Positions 15,623 through 22,818 of a stretch of 29,264 nt of DNA are shown piece after piece. The stretch is from NCBI GenBank assembly GCA_044227985.1, contig JBGAVT010000016.1, positions 1 to 29,264 on the forward strand. Direction: 5' to 3'. The position numbers were made by a program, and so were the translations under genes. Under the pieces are notes generated by a model. It saw only the letters and a program-made list of their open reading frames with translations, searched no databases and was not told the origin of the DNA. The stretch comes from CAZUNB01 sp044227985 (GTDB lineage Bacteria; Patescibacteriota; Saccharimonadia; Saccharimonadales; JAGPDM01). Each line of letters opens with the position of its first letter. Position 1 is the stretch's first letter.

Positions 15623-16249
15623 ATGATATCCGTAGGAACACCACAAGAGGCAATAAGAGAAGATGGGATGGCTCTTGACGCAGCAATGAAATCCTTAGCG
15701 TTATCTAAGATTGATCTTAGAGATAGTATGAGGAGAGAGAGTGACCCAAACTTAACTTTACACCTCACGAATGCTATCTATGAAATGGCTGATAGAAATC
15801 CGAATGTAACTGACAGTAGATTAGCAGATCACGACAGAAGAGAACTCAAGCAAGAAATTTTATTCCCTGAAATTCCTGAAAGCACAATTGGCGCTCTGAT
15901 GTTAAGAACTGCTGAGCCTAGTCACGAAGATGGCATTGGAATTAACGATGGTGATTTTGGAGACCAGTATTTATTCACTTCTATTGAGTTAACTGCACCT
16001 ATTACTCTTTTTCAAGATAGAGCAAATTTGCCGCCAGGAATTACCTTCTATAAAGATAGTACGATGCGTGAATTCAAGCTTGGTTTCGTTGATGAAGGAG
16101 GAGAAAGATATCCAGAGAATATGTCAGATGCTTTAATTGCTTCATTAGATGGCACTGATGAACTTGCCTCTATCATTAATGATTTTAGCGAAGCTATTGG
16201 TGTTCAAATTTTCGGTGCTGAGCCGTCATACGAACAGCCAGAAGAATAA
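15623..16249 (+). CDS. Hypothetical orphan protein with AGA/AGG-biased codons
   Basis: I do not recognise this 208-residue, acidic, soluble protein. It has no signal peptide, membrane helix or cysteine. Residues 1-60 look helical and charged; about 115-160 contains strands (YLFTSIELTAPITLF, GITFYKDSTMREFKLGFVDEGGERYP); the C-terminus is helical, then acidic (PSYEQPEE). Translation is well supported by GAGGAGA with a 4-base spacing to ATG. Of its 12 arginines, 11 use AGA or AGG, whereas core genes here mostly use CGN (dprA uses AGR once in ten). Together with its position between a histidine kinase and its likely response regulator, this suggests insertion or a distinct evolutionary origin. 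Function unknown. Confidence 0.75.
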   Translation: MISVGTPQEAIREDGMALDAAMKSLALSKIDLRDSMRRESDPNLTLHLTNAIYEMADRNPNVTDSRLADHDRRELKQEILFPEIPESTIGALMLRTAEPSHEDGIGINDGDFGDQYLFTSIELTAPITLFQDRANLPPGITFYKDSTMREFKLGFVDEGGERYPENMSDALIASLDGTDELASIINDFSEAIGVQIFGAEPSYEQPEE

Positions 16250-16297
16250 TTCTAGAAAAGATTCTGCTTCTTTTTGTGGGCATCAAAAATTATAAGT

Positions 16298-16391
16298 TCT
16301 CGAATCAACTCTTTATCAAAACACTACCCCGAACATAGTCTGTCGGCGACCAACTGTGTATGTTTTGATATGTTGTTGAACAATAGAGAAT
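16298..16391. other. Long imperfect hairpin between orphan and response regulator
   Basis: Paired blocks in register are TTCTC/GAGAA (16298-16302 with 16387-16391), TCAAC/GTTGA (16306-16310 with 16376-16380) and the perfect 10-base TATCAAAACA/TGTTTTGATA (16315-16324 with 16362-16371). An apical stem CCGAACA/TGTCGG (16330-16347, one bulge) caps it. It could be a small structured RNA, a leader element or a relic of a miniature inverted-repeat element. Confidence 0.45.
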
Positions 16392-16452
16392 TAATTATTA
16401 AAAGCTTTTAAATCACGCTTATGGCTTGCGCTAAAATTACCGATGTTCTATC

Positions 16453-17313
16453 ATGAAATCAATGACTAAAATTCTGTTAGTAGAAGACGATAGTAATTTA
16501 CGCGAAATCTATGCTGCCAGCTTAGAGGCCGAAGAATACGAAACTATTACGGCATCTGATGGCGAAGAAGCTTTGGCCGTTGCTGTCCGAGAAAAACCCG
16601 ATTTATTAATCCTTGACGTTATGATGCCAAAAATAAGTGGTTTTGATGTGCTCGACATTCTACGCTCAACTCCTGAAGTCAAAAATGCCAAAATTATCAT
16701 GATGACGGCATTAAGTCAGCAAAGCGACAAGGAACGTGGCGAGAGACTTGGCGCCGACCGATATTTGATAAAATCACAGATTACTATCGAAGATATGGTT
16801 GCAGTTGTAGCAGAGGTCCTCGCAGAGCCAGCCAAAGGTGTAGAGGAAGTTAAGCCCGCTGAACCAGCTGAAGAAGATATCTTTATACCGAACCTGCCAA
16901 TAGATGCTGCAGTTGCTGAAGCAGGCCAACAGCCAAATACCGAAAATTACGTCGACAGAACCCAACAAATTACTAGTCAAGCACCAGCTCCCGCTATGCC
17001 TCTGGTCGATGAGCCAGCTCCCCAGGTACAACAACACTCAGCCACCATGCAGCCGGTCACACAAGCAGCTCCAACTGATGACAATCAGCAACAAAATGGA
17101 TCAAGCCAGCAGCAACCACCTTTAGCAACACCTCCCGTCGCACAAAGCTCTTATGTCAGCTCTGATGATGATTCTGATAGCGCTCTGGCCGATAATGGTA
17201 ATGTTGTTACTGATCAACCTATAAATTCTGCAACACAAGACTTTGACGACAATATGAGTGATGAACAAGCTATGATTGCCGAAGCTGAACAGCAGAATAA
17301 TCAATCAAGCTAA
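16453..17313 (+). CDS. Response regulator with REC domain and long disordered tail
   Basis: A 286-residue protein. Residues 1-125 are a receiver domain with acidic pocket Glu11-Asp12-Asp13, phospho-acceptor Asp55 (LLILDVMMP), Thr85 (IIMMTA) and Lys107 (YLIKSQ). Residues from about 128 to the end are low-complexity, rich in Pro, Gln, Ala, Asp and Glu, with Q-runs and DDD, and without any recognisable output domain. Such a tail suggests a tether or binding platform rather than DNA binding. It is probably the partner of the kinase at 13724-15403. A second ATG nine bases downstream (MTKILLVEDD) is an equally reasonable start. A possible -10 (TAAAAT) lies about 20 bases upstream. The REC domain is similar to the one at 5325-5720. 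Confidence 0.9.
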   Translation: MKSMTKILLVEDDSNLREIYAASLEAEEYETITASDGEEALAVAVREKPDLLILDVMMPKISGFDVLDILRSTPEVKNAKIIMMTALSQQSDKERGERLGADRYLIKSQITIEDMVAVVAEVLAEPAKGVEEVKPAEPAEEDIFIPNLPIDAAVAEAGQQPNTENYVDRTQQITSQAPAPAMPLVDEPAPQVQQHSATMQPVTQAAPTDDNQQQNGSSQQQPPLATPPVAQSSYVSSDDDSDSALADNGNVVTDQPINSATQDFDDNMSDEQAMIAEAEQQNNQSS

Positions 17314-17372
17314 TTTTTATTTAGCTGACAAACCTTACCGCTTTAAATTCTTTGTTGCAAACTTGAGCATAT

Positions 17373-17378
17373 TATAAA
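17373..17378 (+). promoter_or_regulatory. -10 element of the rluB operon
   Basis: TATAAA ends 8 bases before the ATG at 17387, with no ribosome site in between, again suggesting a leaderless transcript. The -35 is weak. Confidence 0.4.
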
Positions 17379-17386
17379 CTACTTCT

Positions 17387-18076
17387 ATGCGAATCAATAA
17401 ATTTTTAGCTCATTTCTCGGGATTATCTCGTCGAAGTGCAGACACTGCCATCGTTGATGGCCAAGTATCAGTAAATGGCAAGCCAGCTGAAAAAGGACAA
17501 ACCGTTTCAAAAAATGATAAAGTCCTGCTAGATGGTGTTGCCATTAAAGAAGGTCAGTACAGCTATTTTTTGTTTCACAAGCCTGTCGGCGTAATCACTA
17601 GCCGTGCCAAGCAGGGAGAGGTTGAGACCATCTACTCTGTCTTACCAAAACAGCTGAGTAAGCTTAAACCAGTTGGTCGACTAGATAAAAATACATCTGG
17701 ACTGCTAATCTTAACTGATGATGGCGAACTAGCCCAGCATCTAACCCATCCGAAACACAGTAAACAAAAATTGTATCGTTTAACTCTTCGTGAACCACTC
17801 GATGCCGGAAATCTGGCTCTTATTCAAGGACCGGGCGTTGAATTAGACGATGGAATTAGTAAATTTAGCGTTCGACCTAGTACTAAAAATGATCGTCTTT
17901 TTTTTGTTACCTTAAAAGAAGGTCGCAATCGTCAAATCCGTCGTAGCTTTGAAGCACTTGGTAACCATGTTAAGACACTTCATCGCTATGAAATGAATGG
18001 GCTGACACTAGAAGGACTAAAATCAGGTGAGTATCGTCGATTAACCGATGAAGAATTAGAGGAAATACAATCATGA
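17387..18076 (+). CDS. rluB: Large-subunit rRNA pseudouridine synthase (RluB/RsuA family)
   Basis: Converts a uridine of 23S rRNA (or of 16S rRNA, if RsuA-like) to pseudouridine during ribosome assembly. The 229-residue protein has an N-terminal S4 RNA-binding domain (MRINKFLAHFSGLSRRSADTAIVDGQVSVNGKP, about 1-60) and a catalytic domain with FHKPVGVITS, the catalytic Asp100 in GRLDKNTSGLLILT, KLYRLTL, and the C-terminal EGRNRQIRRSFEALG motif typical of the RsuA/RluB/E/F group. RluB rather than RsuA is favoured by the S4 and catalytic motifs and by the neighbour der, a ribosome-assembly GTPase; the precise uridine cannot be deduced. The stop overlaps the der start (ATGA), indicating translational coupling. 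Confidence 0.92.
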   Translation: MRINKFLAHFSGLSRRSADTAIVDGQVSVNGKPAEKGQTVSKNDKVLLDGVAIKEGQYSYFLFHKPVGVITSRAKQGEVETIYSVLPKQLSKLKPVGRLDKNTSGLLILTDDGELAQHLTHPKHSKQKLYRLTLREPLDAGNLALIQGPGVELDDGISKFSVRPSTKNDRLFFVTLKEGRNRQIRRSFEALGNHVKTLHRYEMNGLTLEGLKSGEYRRLTDEELEEIQS

Positions 18077-19416
18077 GTAAATTACCAATCGTAGCAATTA
18101 TCGGCCGTGCCAATGTAGGGAAGAGCAGTCTTTTCAACCGACTAGTTGGTCACCAGCAAGCCATCGTTGCCAATGAATCCGGCACGACTCGAGACAAAGT
18201 AATCGCCAAGATTCGAGCTAATCAGCAAAGCTTCTGGCTGGTCGACACCGCTGGTTTCAAAGAAGCCGAAGATGACTTCGAAGCAACAATCCAGGATCAA
18301 ATTACTGAGGCGGCGGCTAGTGCCGATTCAATTGTTGTGGTTGTTGACTCAACAACCCTCTTGACCGAGGAGGACCGCAGGGTCGCTAAGATGGCGCTCA
18401 AAGCTAAAAAACCAGTCATTCTAGCTATTAACAAGTCCGATAAATCATCACAAAAGACCAAGCAAGACTGGCGTAAATCGGGCATCCGTACTCAAGTCAT
18501 AACTAGCGCTATGCATGCGCAGGGGATTGATGATCTGCTCGATGAGATCTTAAAAAGTGTGCCAAAGGTCCGTGTCAAAGAAGACGCCGCTTCACTTGGT
18601 GTCTCGCTAGTTGGTCGACCGAACGTCGGTAAAAGTAGTCTTTTTAACGTCCTCTCCAAGAAACAGCAGGCCATCGTTAGCTCCCGAGCCGGCACGACTC
18701 GTGACGTCAACGAAGTGGAGATTACGTACCATTCACGTAAAATCATGCTGCGTGACACCGCTGGCATCCGTAAGCCCGGCAAAATCGAAGTCGGCGTTGA
18801 GAACTTTAGTGTGCTGCGAACTTTGCGAGCAATTGAAGATAGTGAAATCTGCTGTTTGCTCCTCGACGCCAATGAGCTCAACACCCATCTCGACCAGAGA
18901 ATTGCTGGAATGGTCAAAGACGCCGGTAAGAGCTTAATAATTGTCGTTGCCAAGTGGGACTCGATTGAGAAAGATGCCTACACTCGTGACAAGCTCGCCC
19001 CGCAAATTGCCGATGCTTTTAAGCACATTTGGTGGGCTCCACTAATTTTCACCAGTTCCGAAACCGGTCAAAACGTTAGCAAACTACTCGATATATTTAT
19101 GGATCTTGAGAAAAATCGTCATCAGAAATTTACCACCAGCGAACTCAACCGTTGGCTGCAACGAGCAATTCGCATGCATCCGCCAGCTGGTCTGAAGAAC
19201 ACCCATCCGAAGTTACGTTATATTACGCAAATTGACAGTAATCCACCGCAGTTCTTGATCCAGGGTCAGCTCACGAAGTTTCTTCACTGGAGCTGGAAGC
19301 GTTATTTGGAAAAAGAGTTCCGAAACCATGCGGAGTTTAGCGGCACGCCAATCCAATTTAGTTTCAGCGATTCATCTAAAGCTCCGACCAAAGACGGCGG
19401 ACCCGTCAAAAAATAA
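18073..19416 (+). CDS. der: Ribosome-assembly GTPase Der (EngA)
   Basis: An essential GTPase with two tandem G domains and a KH-like C-terminal domain, acting in 50S subunit maturation. The 447-residue protein has G domain 1 with GRANVGKSS (11-19), DTAG (58-61) and NKSD (120-123). G domain 2 has GRPNVGKSS (181-189), DTAG (228-231) and AKWD (293-296). The KH-like domain begins near residue 350 (FTTSELNRWLQRAIR...). The G4 motif of domain 2 is normally NKWD; here Asn is replaced by Ala, which removes a base-contacting side chain. GAGGAA within the end of rluB serves as ribosome site, and the ATG overlaps that stop. A permease gene begins two bases after der, so the three genes form one operon. 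Confidence 0.96.
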   Translation: MSKLPIVAIIGRANVGKSSLFNRLVGHQQAIVANESGTTRDKVIAKIRANQQSFWLVDTAGFKEAEDDFEATIQDQITEAAASADSIVVVVDSTTLLTEEDRRVAKMALKAKKPVILAINKSDKSSQKTKQDWRKSGIRTQVITSAMHAQGIDDLLDEILKSVPKVRVKEDAASLGVSLVGRPNVGKSSLFNVLSKKQQAIVSSRAGTTRDVNEVEITYHSRKIMLRDTAGIRKPGKIEVGVENFSVLRTLRAIEDSEICCLLLDANELNTHLDQRIAGMVKDAGKSLIIVVAKWDSIEKDAYTRDKLAPQIADAFKHIWWAPLIFTSSETGQNVSKLLDIFMDLEKNRHQKFTTSELNRWLQRAIRMHPPAGLKNTHPKLRYITQIDSNPPQFLIQGQLTKFLHWSWKRYLEKEFRNHAEFSGTPIQFSFSDSSKAPTKDGGPVKK

Positions 19417-19418
19417 TC

Positions 19419-20504
19419 GTGGATATTACTCTACAGTTGCTTCAAATTCTTATAGTTTTTTATGGAACTGCATACATAGCGTTTAGCGCGAGATCGAGTG
19501 GGTTATACAGATTTATTGCCACGACCTGGTTGTCTCAACCCAACACAAAGCACAACCCGATATTGCCAATATTTCTACTCGCAGGTCTTATCAGTTTCAC
19601 TGCCGATAATGACGACGTGATTCTAACAATTATCCCTGTTCTGCTTTCACTACCTAGCATCCAGAAGAATACATCATTACTTTTTTCAGCCTTCATCGCT
19701 GCTAATGTATTTAGTATGTTTTCATTGATTTCTAACCCAACCAATATTATCGCATCGACAGCGTTTTCAATCAGTTTTCCAGATTTTCTCAAAATTATGT
19801 TTTTCCCAGCCGTTACCTTAACCGTTACTGCCGGGATAATAACTAAGGCATTAGCAAAAAAGCCAATGCTCAAGACAGTTCCGTCCGATACAAAAATCAC
19901 TAAGAACCAGCTCTTTAGCCTTATTATCGGTTTTTCGTTAATCACAACGCTCGCCACACAAGGTCTACACCACGCTACGACTGCAATTAGTATATTGTTT
20001 TTCTCAAGCTTTGTTTTATTGCGGGATATATTCACGAAACAAGTGCTGGTTATAATTAAAAATCTTCCAATAAAGCCAGGATTAATTATTACCTTTGGCT
20101 TCGTCTGTTTAGGCATCGCAGATTATTTTGGCTTGCAGAGCGTAGTTGTAGCACAGCTCGTTCAGCTAGATTCGAGACTGACCCCAATCCTCTTTTTTGT
20201 TTCGACAATTTTTCTTTCTATGCTCATTGTTAATATTCCAGCCGCACTCCTGCTGGCTAATATCGCATTGGCACTATCGCAGTTAGACAGTTCGCAATCG
20301 ATCGCAATTTTTGCAGCAATCATAATCGCGTCAAATATCTCGGCGCTCTTTAGCGTACGCTCGACTCTTGCAGGTCAGCTCTTTGTATCGATGGCAGAAC
20401 CAGCTGTCCCCAATATTCGACAAGACTTTAGAAAATTCATGCTGCTGCCAAAAATAGCTCTATCACTCGTCGCTATATGCATAATTGCCTTAATGTCAGT
20501 TTAA
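19419..20504 (+). CDS. Ion-transporter-superfamily permease (ArsB/NhaD/citrate-type)
   Basis: A 361-residue integral membrane protein with about ten helices in two halves. The N-terminal half has a loop GLISFTADNDDVILTIIPVLLSL (about 56-78) and SLISNPTNIIAS (about 102-113); the Asn-Pro-Thr-Asn hairpin is the substrate or ion-binding signature of the IT superfamily (ArsB, NhaD, CitM, DASS). The second half has IVNIPAALLLANIALAL and ALFSVRSTLAGQLFVSM at the equivalent positions. The substrate could be arsenite, a dicarboxylate or sodium; the sequence does not decide. It is somewhat shorter than the usual 400-plus residues. The start is GTG two bases after the der stop, which implies coupling to der. 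Confidence 0.82.
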   Translation: MDITLQLLQILIVFYGTAYIAFSARSSGLYRFIATTWLSQPNTKHNPILPIFLLAGLISFTADNDDVILTIIPVLLSLPSIQKNTSLLFSAFIAANVFSMFSLISNPTNIIASTAFSISFPDFLKIMFFPAVTLTVTAGIITKALAKKPMLKTVPSDTKITKNQLFSLIIGFSLITTLATQGLHHATTAISILFFSSFVLLRDIFTKQVLVIIKNLPIKPGLIITFGFVCLGIADYFGLQSVVVAQLVQLDSRLTPILFFVSTIFLSMLIVNIPAALLLANIALALSQLDSSQSIAIFAAIIIASNISALFSVRSTLAGQLFVSMAEPAVPNIRQDFRKFMLLPKIALSLVAICIIALMSV

Positions 20505-20557
20505 CGCCTATTAATCAAATAGTTCTTGTAGTGGAGAAGCTCAGAACAATCAGCAAA

Positions 20558-20570
20558 GATAAGTCTTATC
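20558..20570. terminator. Short hairpin between convergent genes
   Basis: GATAAG (20558-20563) and CTTATC (20565-20570) flank a single T, between the permease and the DUF4190-like gene. There is no clear U-run on either strand, so it is only a weak terminator candidate. Confidence 0.25.
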
Positions 20571-20577
20571 AGATAGC

Positions 20578-21111
20578 TTAAATTGATTCGTAAAAGTCGT
20601 CCTGTTTTTCATTGTACTGGTACAAACCTTCACTTTTGGTTGCATCCGAATCGGAATTATTAGATTCATCAGCCGCAAAGACGAAGAATAGCACATTGAA
20701 GCTGATCGCAACGAAAATCGTTATGACACCGATAATTATCCCTGTAGCCGACAATGCTTTGTTGCTTTTAAAAAGACCGATAATCCCTAAGACAATCGCG
20801 ACGAGTGCGATAATAATGCTAAAAAAATTCAGAATTGGAAGCCAGCTTCCAATCAACCCAAAGGCAGCTACGCCGATTGAAAAACCAGCTATTAGAGCAC
20901 TTTTTGGTTGATCGTTCTGTATAGCCATCGGAGGTGGAGTAAACGCTCGTGGCGCACGTTCAGTACCACGCGTGGTACTATCATCGTGCTGGACGCCAGT
21001 CTCGACCTTCTGGCCATCAGAATCTTTGGATGAGTGATGGTTATTACTATTTTCACCCCAGCCGCCCGATGAGGCTTGCTGACTGTTTTTATCTGTTTGG
21101 TTTTCGTCCAT
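20578..21111 (-). CDS. DUF4190-like small membrane protein
   Basis: A 177-residue protein with a polar, Asn/Ser/Gln/Asp-rich disordered N-terminus (1-64), two membrane helices and a polar C-terminal tail (about 147-177). The helical segment has the DUF4190-type layout: KSALIAGFSIGVAAFGLIGSWLPILNFFSIIIALVAIVLGIIGLF, a short turn SNKALSATG, then IIIGVITIFVAISFNVLFFVF, where DUF4190 proteins show a G-rich first helix pair, a GLI/ALAGIILG-type turn and a second helix. Function unknown. The AAGGAATT ribosome site directly before ATG fixes the start. A perfect 18-base palindrome lies inside the coding region at 20962-20979. It is divergent from pth. Confidence 0.75.
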   Translation of the reverse strand: MDENQTDKNSQQASSGGWGENSNNHHSSKDSDGQKVETGVQHDDSTTRGTERAPRAFTPPPMAIQNDQPKSALIAGFSIGVAAFGLIGSWLPILNFFSIIIALVAIVLGIIGLFKSNKALSATGIIIGVITIFVAISFNVLFFVFAADESNNSDSDATKSEGLYQYNEKQDDFYESI

Positions 21112-21180
21112 AATTCCTTTATAAAAACTGCTTAGTGCTTTCGCTTAATAGTATCACACCCACTAAATCGAAAGAAGTGG

Positions 21181-21186
21181 TATACT
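21181..21186 (+). promoter_or_regulatory. -10 element of pth
   Basis: TATACT lies 10 bases before the ATG at 21197. TATACTGGTAG is identical to the string before the kinase gene at 13710. There is no ribosome site, so the 5' leader is at most a few bases. Confidence 0.5.
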
Positions 21187-21196
21187 GGTAGATAAT

Positions 21197-21724
21197 ATGT
21201 ACAAACTTATCGTAGGGCTCGGTAATCCCGGCAAAGAATATAGCAAAACACGCCATAATGTTGGTTTTATCGCGATCGAAGAATACGCAACCGCGAATGA
21301 TTTTCCGAAATTCAACAACAAAGAAAAATTCCGTGGTGAGGTTTCAGAAAAGGGAGCTGGCGACAAAAAACAAACTTTGATCATGCCCGACACTTTTATG
21401 AATCTCAGCGGTCAAAGCGTTTTACTCTTAAGCGAATTCTACAAACTAGCACCCGAAGAAATCTTGATTATCCACGACGAGCTTGATTTTGAGTTTGGCA
21501 GAGTTGAACTAAAAGTCGGTGGTGAAGGTAAGAGCAGTCACCGCGGTGTTCGTTCTATCTCCGAGAGCCTGCGTTCAAATGATTTTCACCGCTTACGTGT
21601 TGGTATTGGCGGCAAGGACCTCGATGTCTTTGACGCTTCCGACTACGTGCTCGGCAAATGGAACAAAGACGAGTCTGAAAAGCTACCAAAGATAATCAAA
21701 GACGCAATCAAAAAAATCGTCTAA
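21197..21724 (+). CDS. pth: Peptidyl-tRNA hydrolase
   Basis: Recycles tRNA by cleaving peptidyl-tRNA that has dropped off ribosomes. The 175-residue protein is slightly shorter than the 190 or so residues of E. coli Pth. Catalytic and binding residues are present: Asn10 (GLGNPG), His20 (TRHNVGF), Asn69 (PDTFMNLSG) and Asp94 (IIHDELDFEFG). The flexible loop reads GGEGKSSHRGVRSI, whereas E. coli-type enzymes have GHNG; the Asn after His is Arg here, a variant in a substrate-contacting position. It is a single gene with its own promoter and a very short leader, divergent from the DUF4190-like gene. Confidence 0.95.
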   Translation: MYKLIVGLGNPGKEYSKTRHNVGFIAIEEYATANDFPKFNNKEKFRGEVSEKGAGDKKQTLIMPDTFMNLSGQSVLLLSEFYKLAPEEILIIHDELDFEFGRVELKVGGEGKSSHRGVRSISESLRSNDFHRLRVGIGGKDLDVFDASDYVLGKWNKDESEKLPKIIKDAIKKIV

Positions 21725-21786
21725 CCTGGCGTTCCTGAGTTTGATACCGGAACTACTGATGTTGTATCGTTGCGTTCATGAAACGG

Positions 21787-22245
21787 TTAACTTCGATCAT
21801 AGCTCGAAGAATGAGTACTACCGATACGCTCTTGCCGCTCAAGCTCACCATCAGCGCCGCTCGCATCGCAGGATCGGACAAATAACCCAGTCGTAGCTAC
21901 AGCAACCGTAGCCGCAACCCCAAGCACGTACCGTATTTTTTGTTCACGCGAAGGTCTGAAAGATTTACGACCCACAAACTCTGAATCATTTTCATCGGTA
22001 GCGTCTGGTCGAATAGTCTGAACATAAGGATCAAAATACATATCTCCGCAGTCTGTAACATCACGATGCAGCCCATCACCTCCCACAGCCCAACTCTCGC
22101 ACCCCGGTAAAGGGATAACCTCCCCAAACTCACCGCTATCAACTAAACTTTCATCTGGTGGCATTCCTATTGTAGAGGCCCAATCAAAGGGTTTATCGCC
22201 GGTGCTAGGTACACGCACGGTGTGATCGTAATCTTCTATATTCAT
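21787..22245 (-). CDS. Membrane-anchored orphan protein
   Basis: I do not recognise this 152-residue protein. It has a long acidic, Asp/Gly/Pro-rich N-terminal part (1-95) with cysteines in PLPGCESWAVGG and VTDCGDMYFDPY, then a short basic stretch (RKSFRPSREQKIRY), one membrane helix (about 106-124, VLGVAATVAVATTGLFV) and a polar tail with one cysteine. The positive-inside rule places the acidic N-terminal part in the cytoplasm. Arginine codons are mostly CGN, unlike the AGR-biased orphans. The ATG lies 7 bases after a TACAGT -10, so the message should be leaderless. The promoter carries a striking palindrome. It is a single gene, tail-to-tail with pth. Confidence 0.65.
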   Translation of the reverse strand: MNIEDYDHTVRVPSTGDKPFDWASTIGMPPDESLVDSGEFGEVIPLPGCESWAVGGDGLHRDVTDCGDMYFDPYVQTIRPDATDENDSEFVGRKSFRPSREQKIRYVLGVAATVAVATTGLFVRSCDASGADGELERQERIGSTHSSSYDRS

Positions 22246-22252
22246 ATTTTGT

Positions 22253-22298
22253 ACTGTACATCAATAATCACTATAAGTCAATAGTAATTATTGATGTA
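22253..22298 (-). promoter_or_regulatory. Promoter with a 42-base near-perfect palindromic operator
   Basis: Minus-strand -35 TTGACT (22276-22281), 17-base spacer, -10 TACAGT (22253-22258), then 7 bases to the ATG at 22245. Over this lies a palindrome at 22257-22298: TACATCAATAAT/ATTATTGATGTA (12 perfect pairs), one C-A mismatch, ACTAT/ATAGT and an AAGTCA centre. The centre is the -35 and one edge touches the -10, as expected of a repressor operator. A second small dyad, GTAC-T-GTAC, covers 22251-22259. Confidence 0.65.
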
Positions 22299-22367
22299 TC
22301 TTTAGGTCATCTAAATCAATCAATCGCCACATTCTATGAATCACTACCAAGCTTTTCTATATAACCT

Positions 22368-22610
22368 AAAAAGCCGAGAAGGGGTGGGCACTTCTCGGCT
22401 TATCATACCCTTCAATCCAGCATCGGCACCGAAGCGTCGAGCGGTATTCAATACTCAACTCAAGCCGGCCCTCCCAGACCATCCACCTTGGACACGAGCA
22501 CGAACTAGTATTGAAGGGATTAGCATACCCGTGAGCTTTCGTTCGAAAACGAAACTGAGCAAAGTGGAGGGTAGTTACTTCGCTCACTCACGAGCATTCT
22601 AATGGGGTGT
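22368..22610 (-). ncRNA. Structured non-coding RNA of unassigned family
   Basis: A minus-strand transcript of about 240 bases is bounded by a promoter (22617-22644) and an intrinsic terminator. From its 5' end: a three-way junction closed by CGTGAG/CTCACG (22530-22535 with 22587-22592) holding TTTCGTT-CGAA-AACGAAA (22537-22554) and TGAGC/GCTCA (22556-22560 with 22582-22586). A large domain closed by CCCTTCAAT/ATTGAAGGG (22408-22416 with 22510-22518) follows, then the terminator. CATACCC occurs twice (22404-22410 and 22524-22530). Open frames in this region are short and unlike proteins. I found no tmRNA-type T-arm/CCA end, no GAGGAAAG core of RNase P RNA and no SRP GGAAG-type tetraloop core. 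It might act in trans, or be a long leader of the gene at 21787-22245, although that gene has its own promoter. Confidence 0.65.
22371..22401 (-). terminator. Intrinsic terminator of the structured RNA
   Basis: AAGCCGAGAAG/CTTCTCGGCTT forms a perfect 11-pair stem around a 9-base loop, with TTTTT on the minus strand at 22368-22372. No U-run follows on the plus strand, which fixes the direction. Confidence 0.88.
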
Positions 22611-22616
22611 ATGTCG

Positions 22617-22644
22617 TTTATAGACATACTTGCATAAGGTACAA
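22617..22644 (-). promoter_or_regulatory. Promoter of the structured RNA
   Basis: On the minus strand: TTGTAC (22639-22644), 16-base spacer, TATAAA (22617-22622). The start point would be near 22610. Confidence 0.55.
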
Positions 22645-22764
22645 AGTAGTGTTAAAACTACTCAATGTAAAACATTCTACTACAGACTTGCATTCCTGTC
22701 AATGGTTTTAATACTTTTTTGTATATTTTATTAATAATAGTTTTAATATGATTGTTGTTATGGT

Positions 22765-22794
22765 TTGTTTTGCTGTGTTGCAACTTGCTATAAT
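22765..22794 (+). promoter_or_regulatory. Promoter of dprA
   Basis: TTGTTT (22765-22770), 18-base spacer, extended -10 TGCTATAAT (22786-22794). The leader of about 18 bases carries CAGGGA before the ATG at 22819. Confidence 0.65.
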
Positions 22795-22818
22795 TCGAGA
22801 ATAGACCAGGGAAAACAC

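Noticed and set aside
22336..22602. Open frame of 88 residues on the plus strand over the structured RNA (and a 73-residue one on the other strand)
   Set aside because: Composition is not protein-like, there is no ribosome site, and the sequence is explained by stable stems, a minus-strand promoter and a minus-strand terminator.
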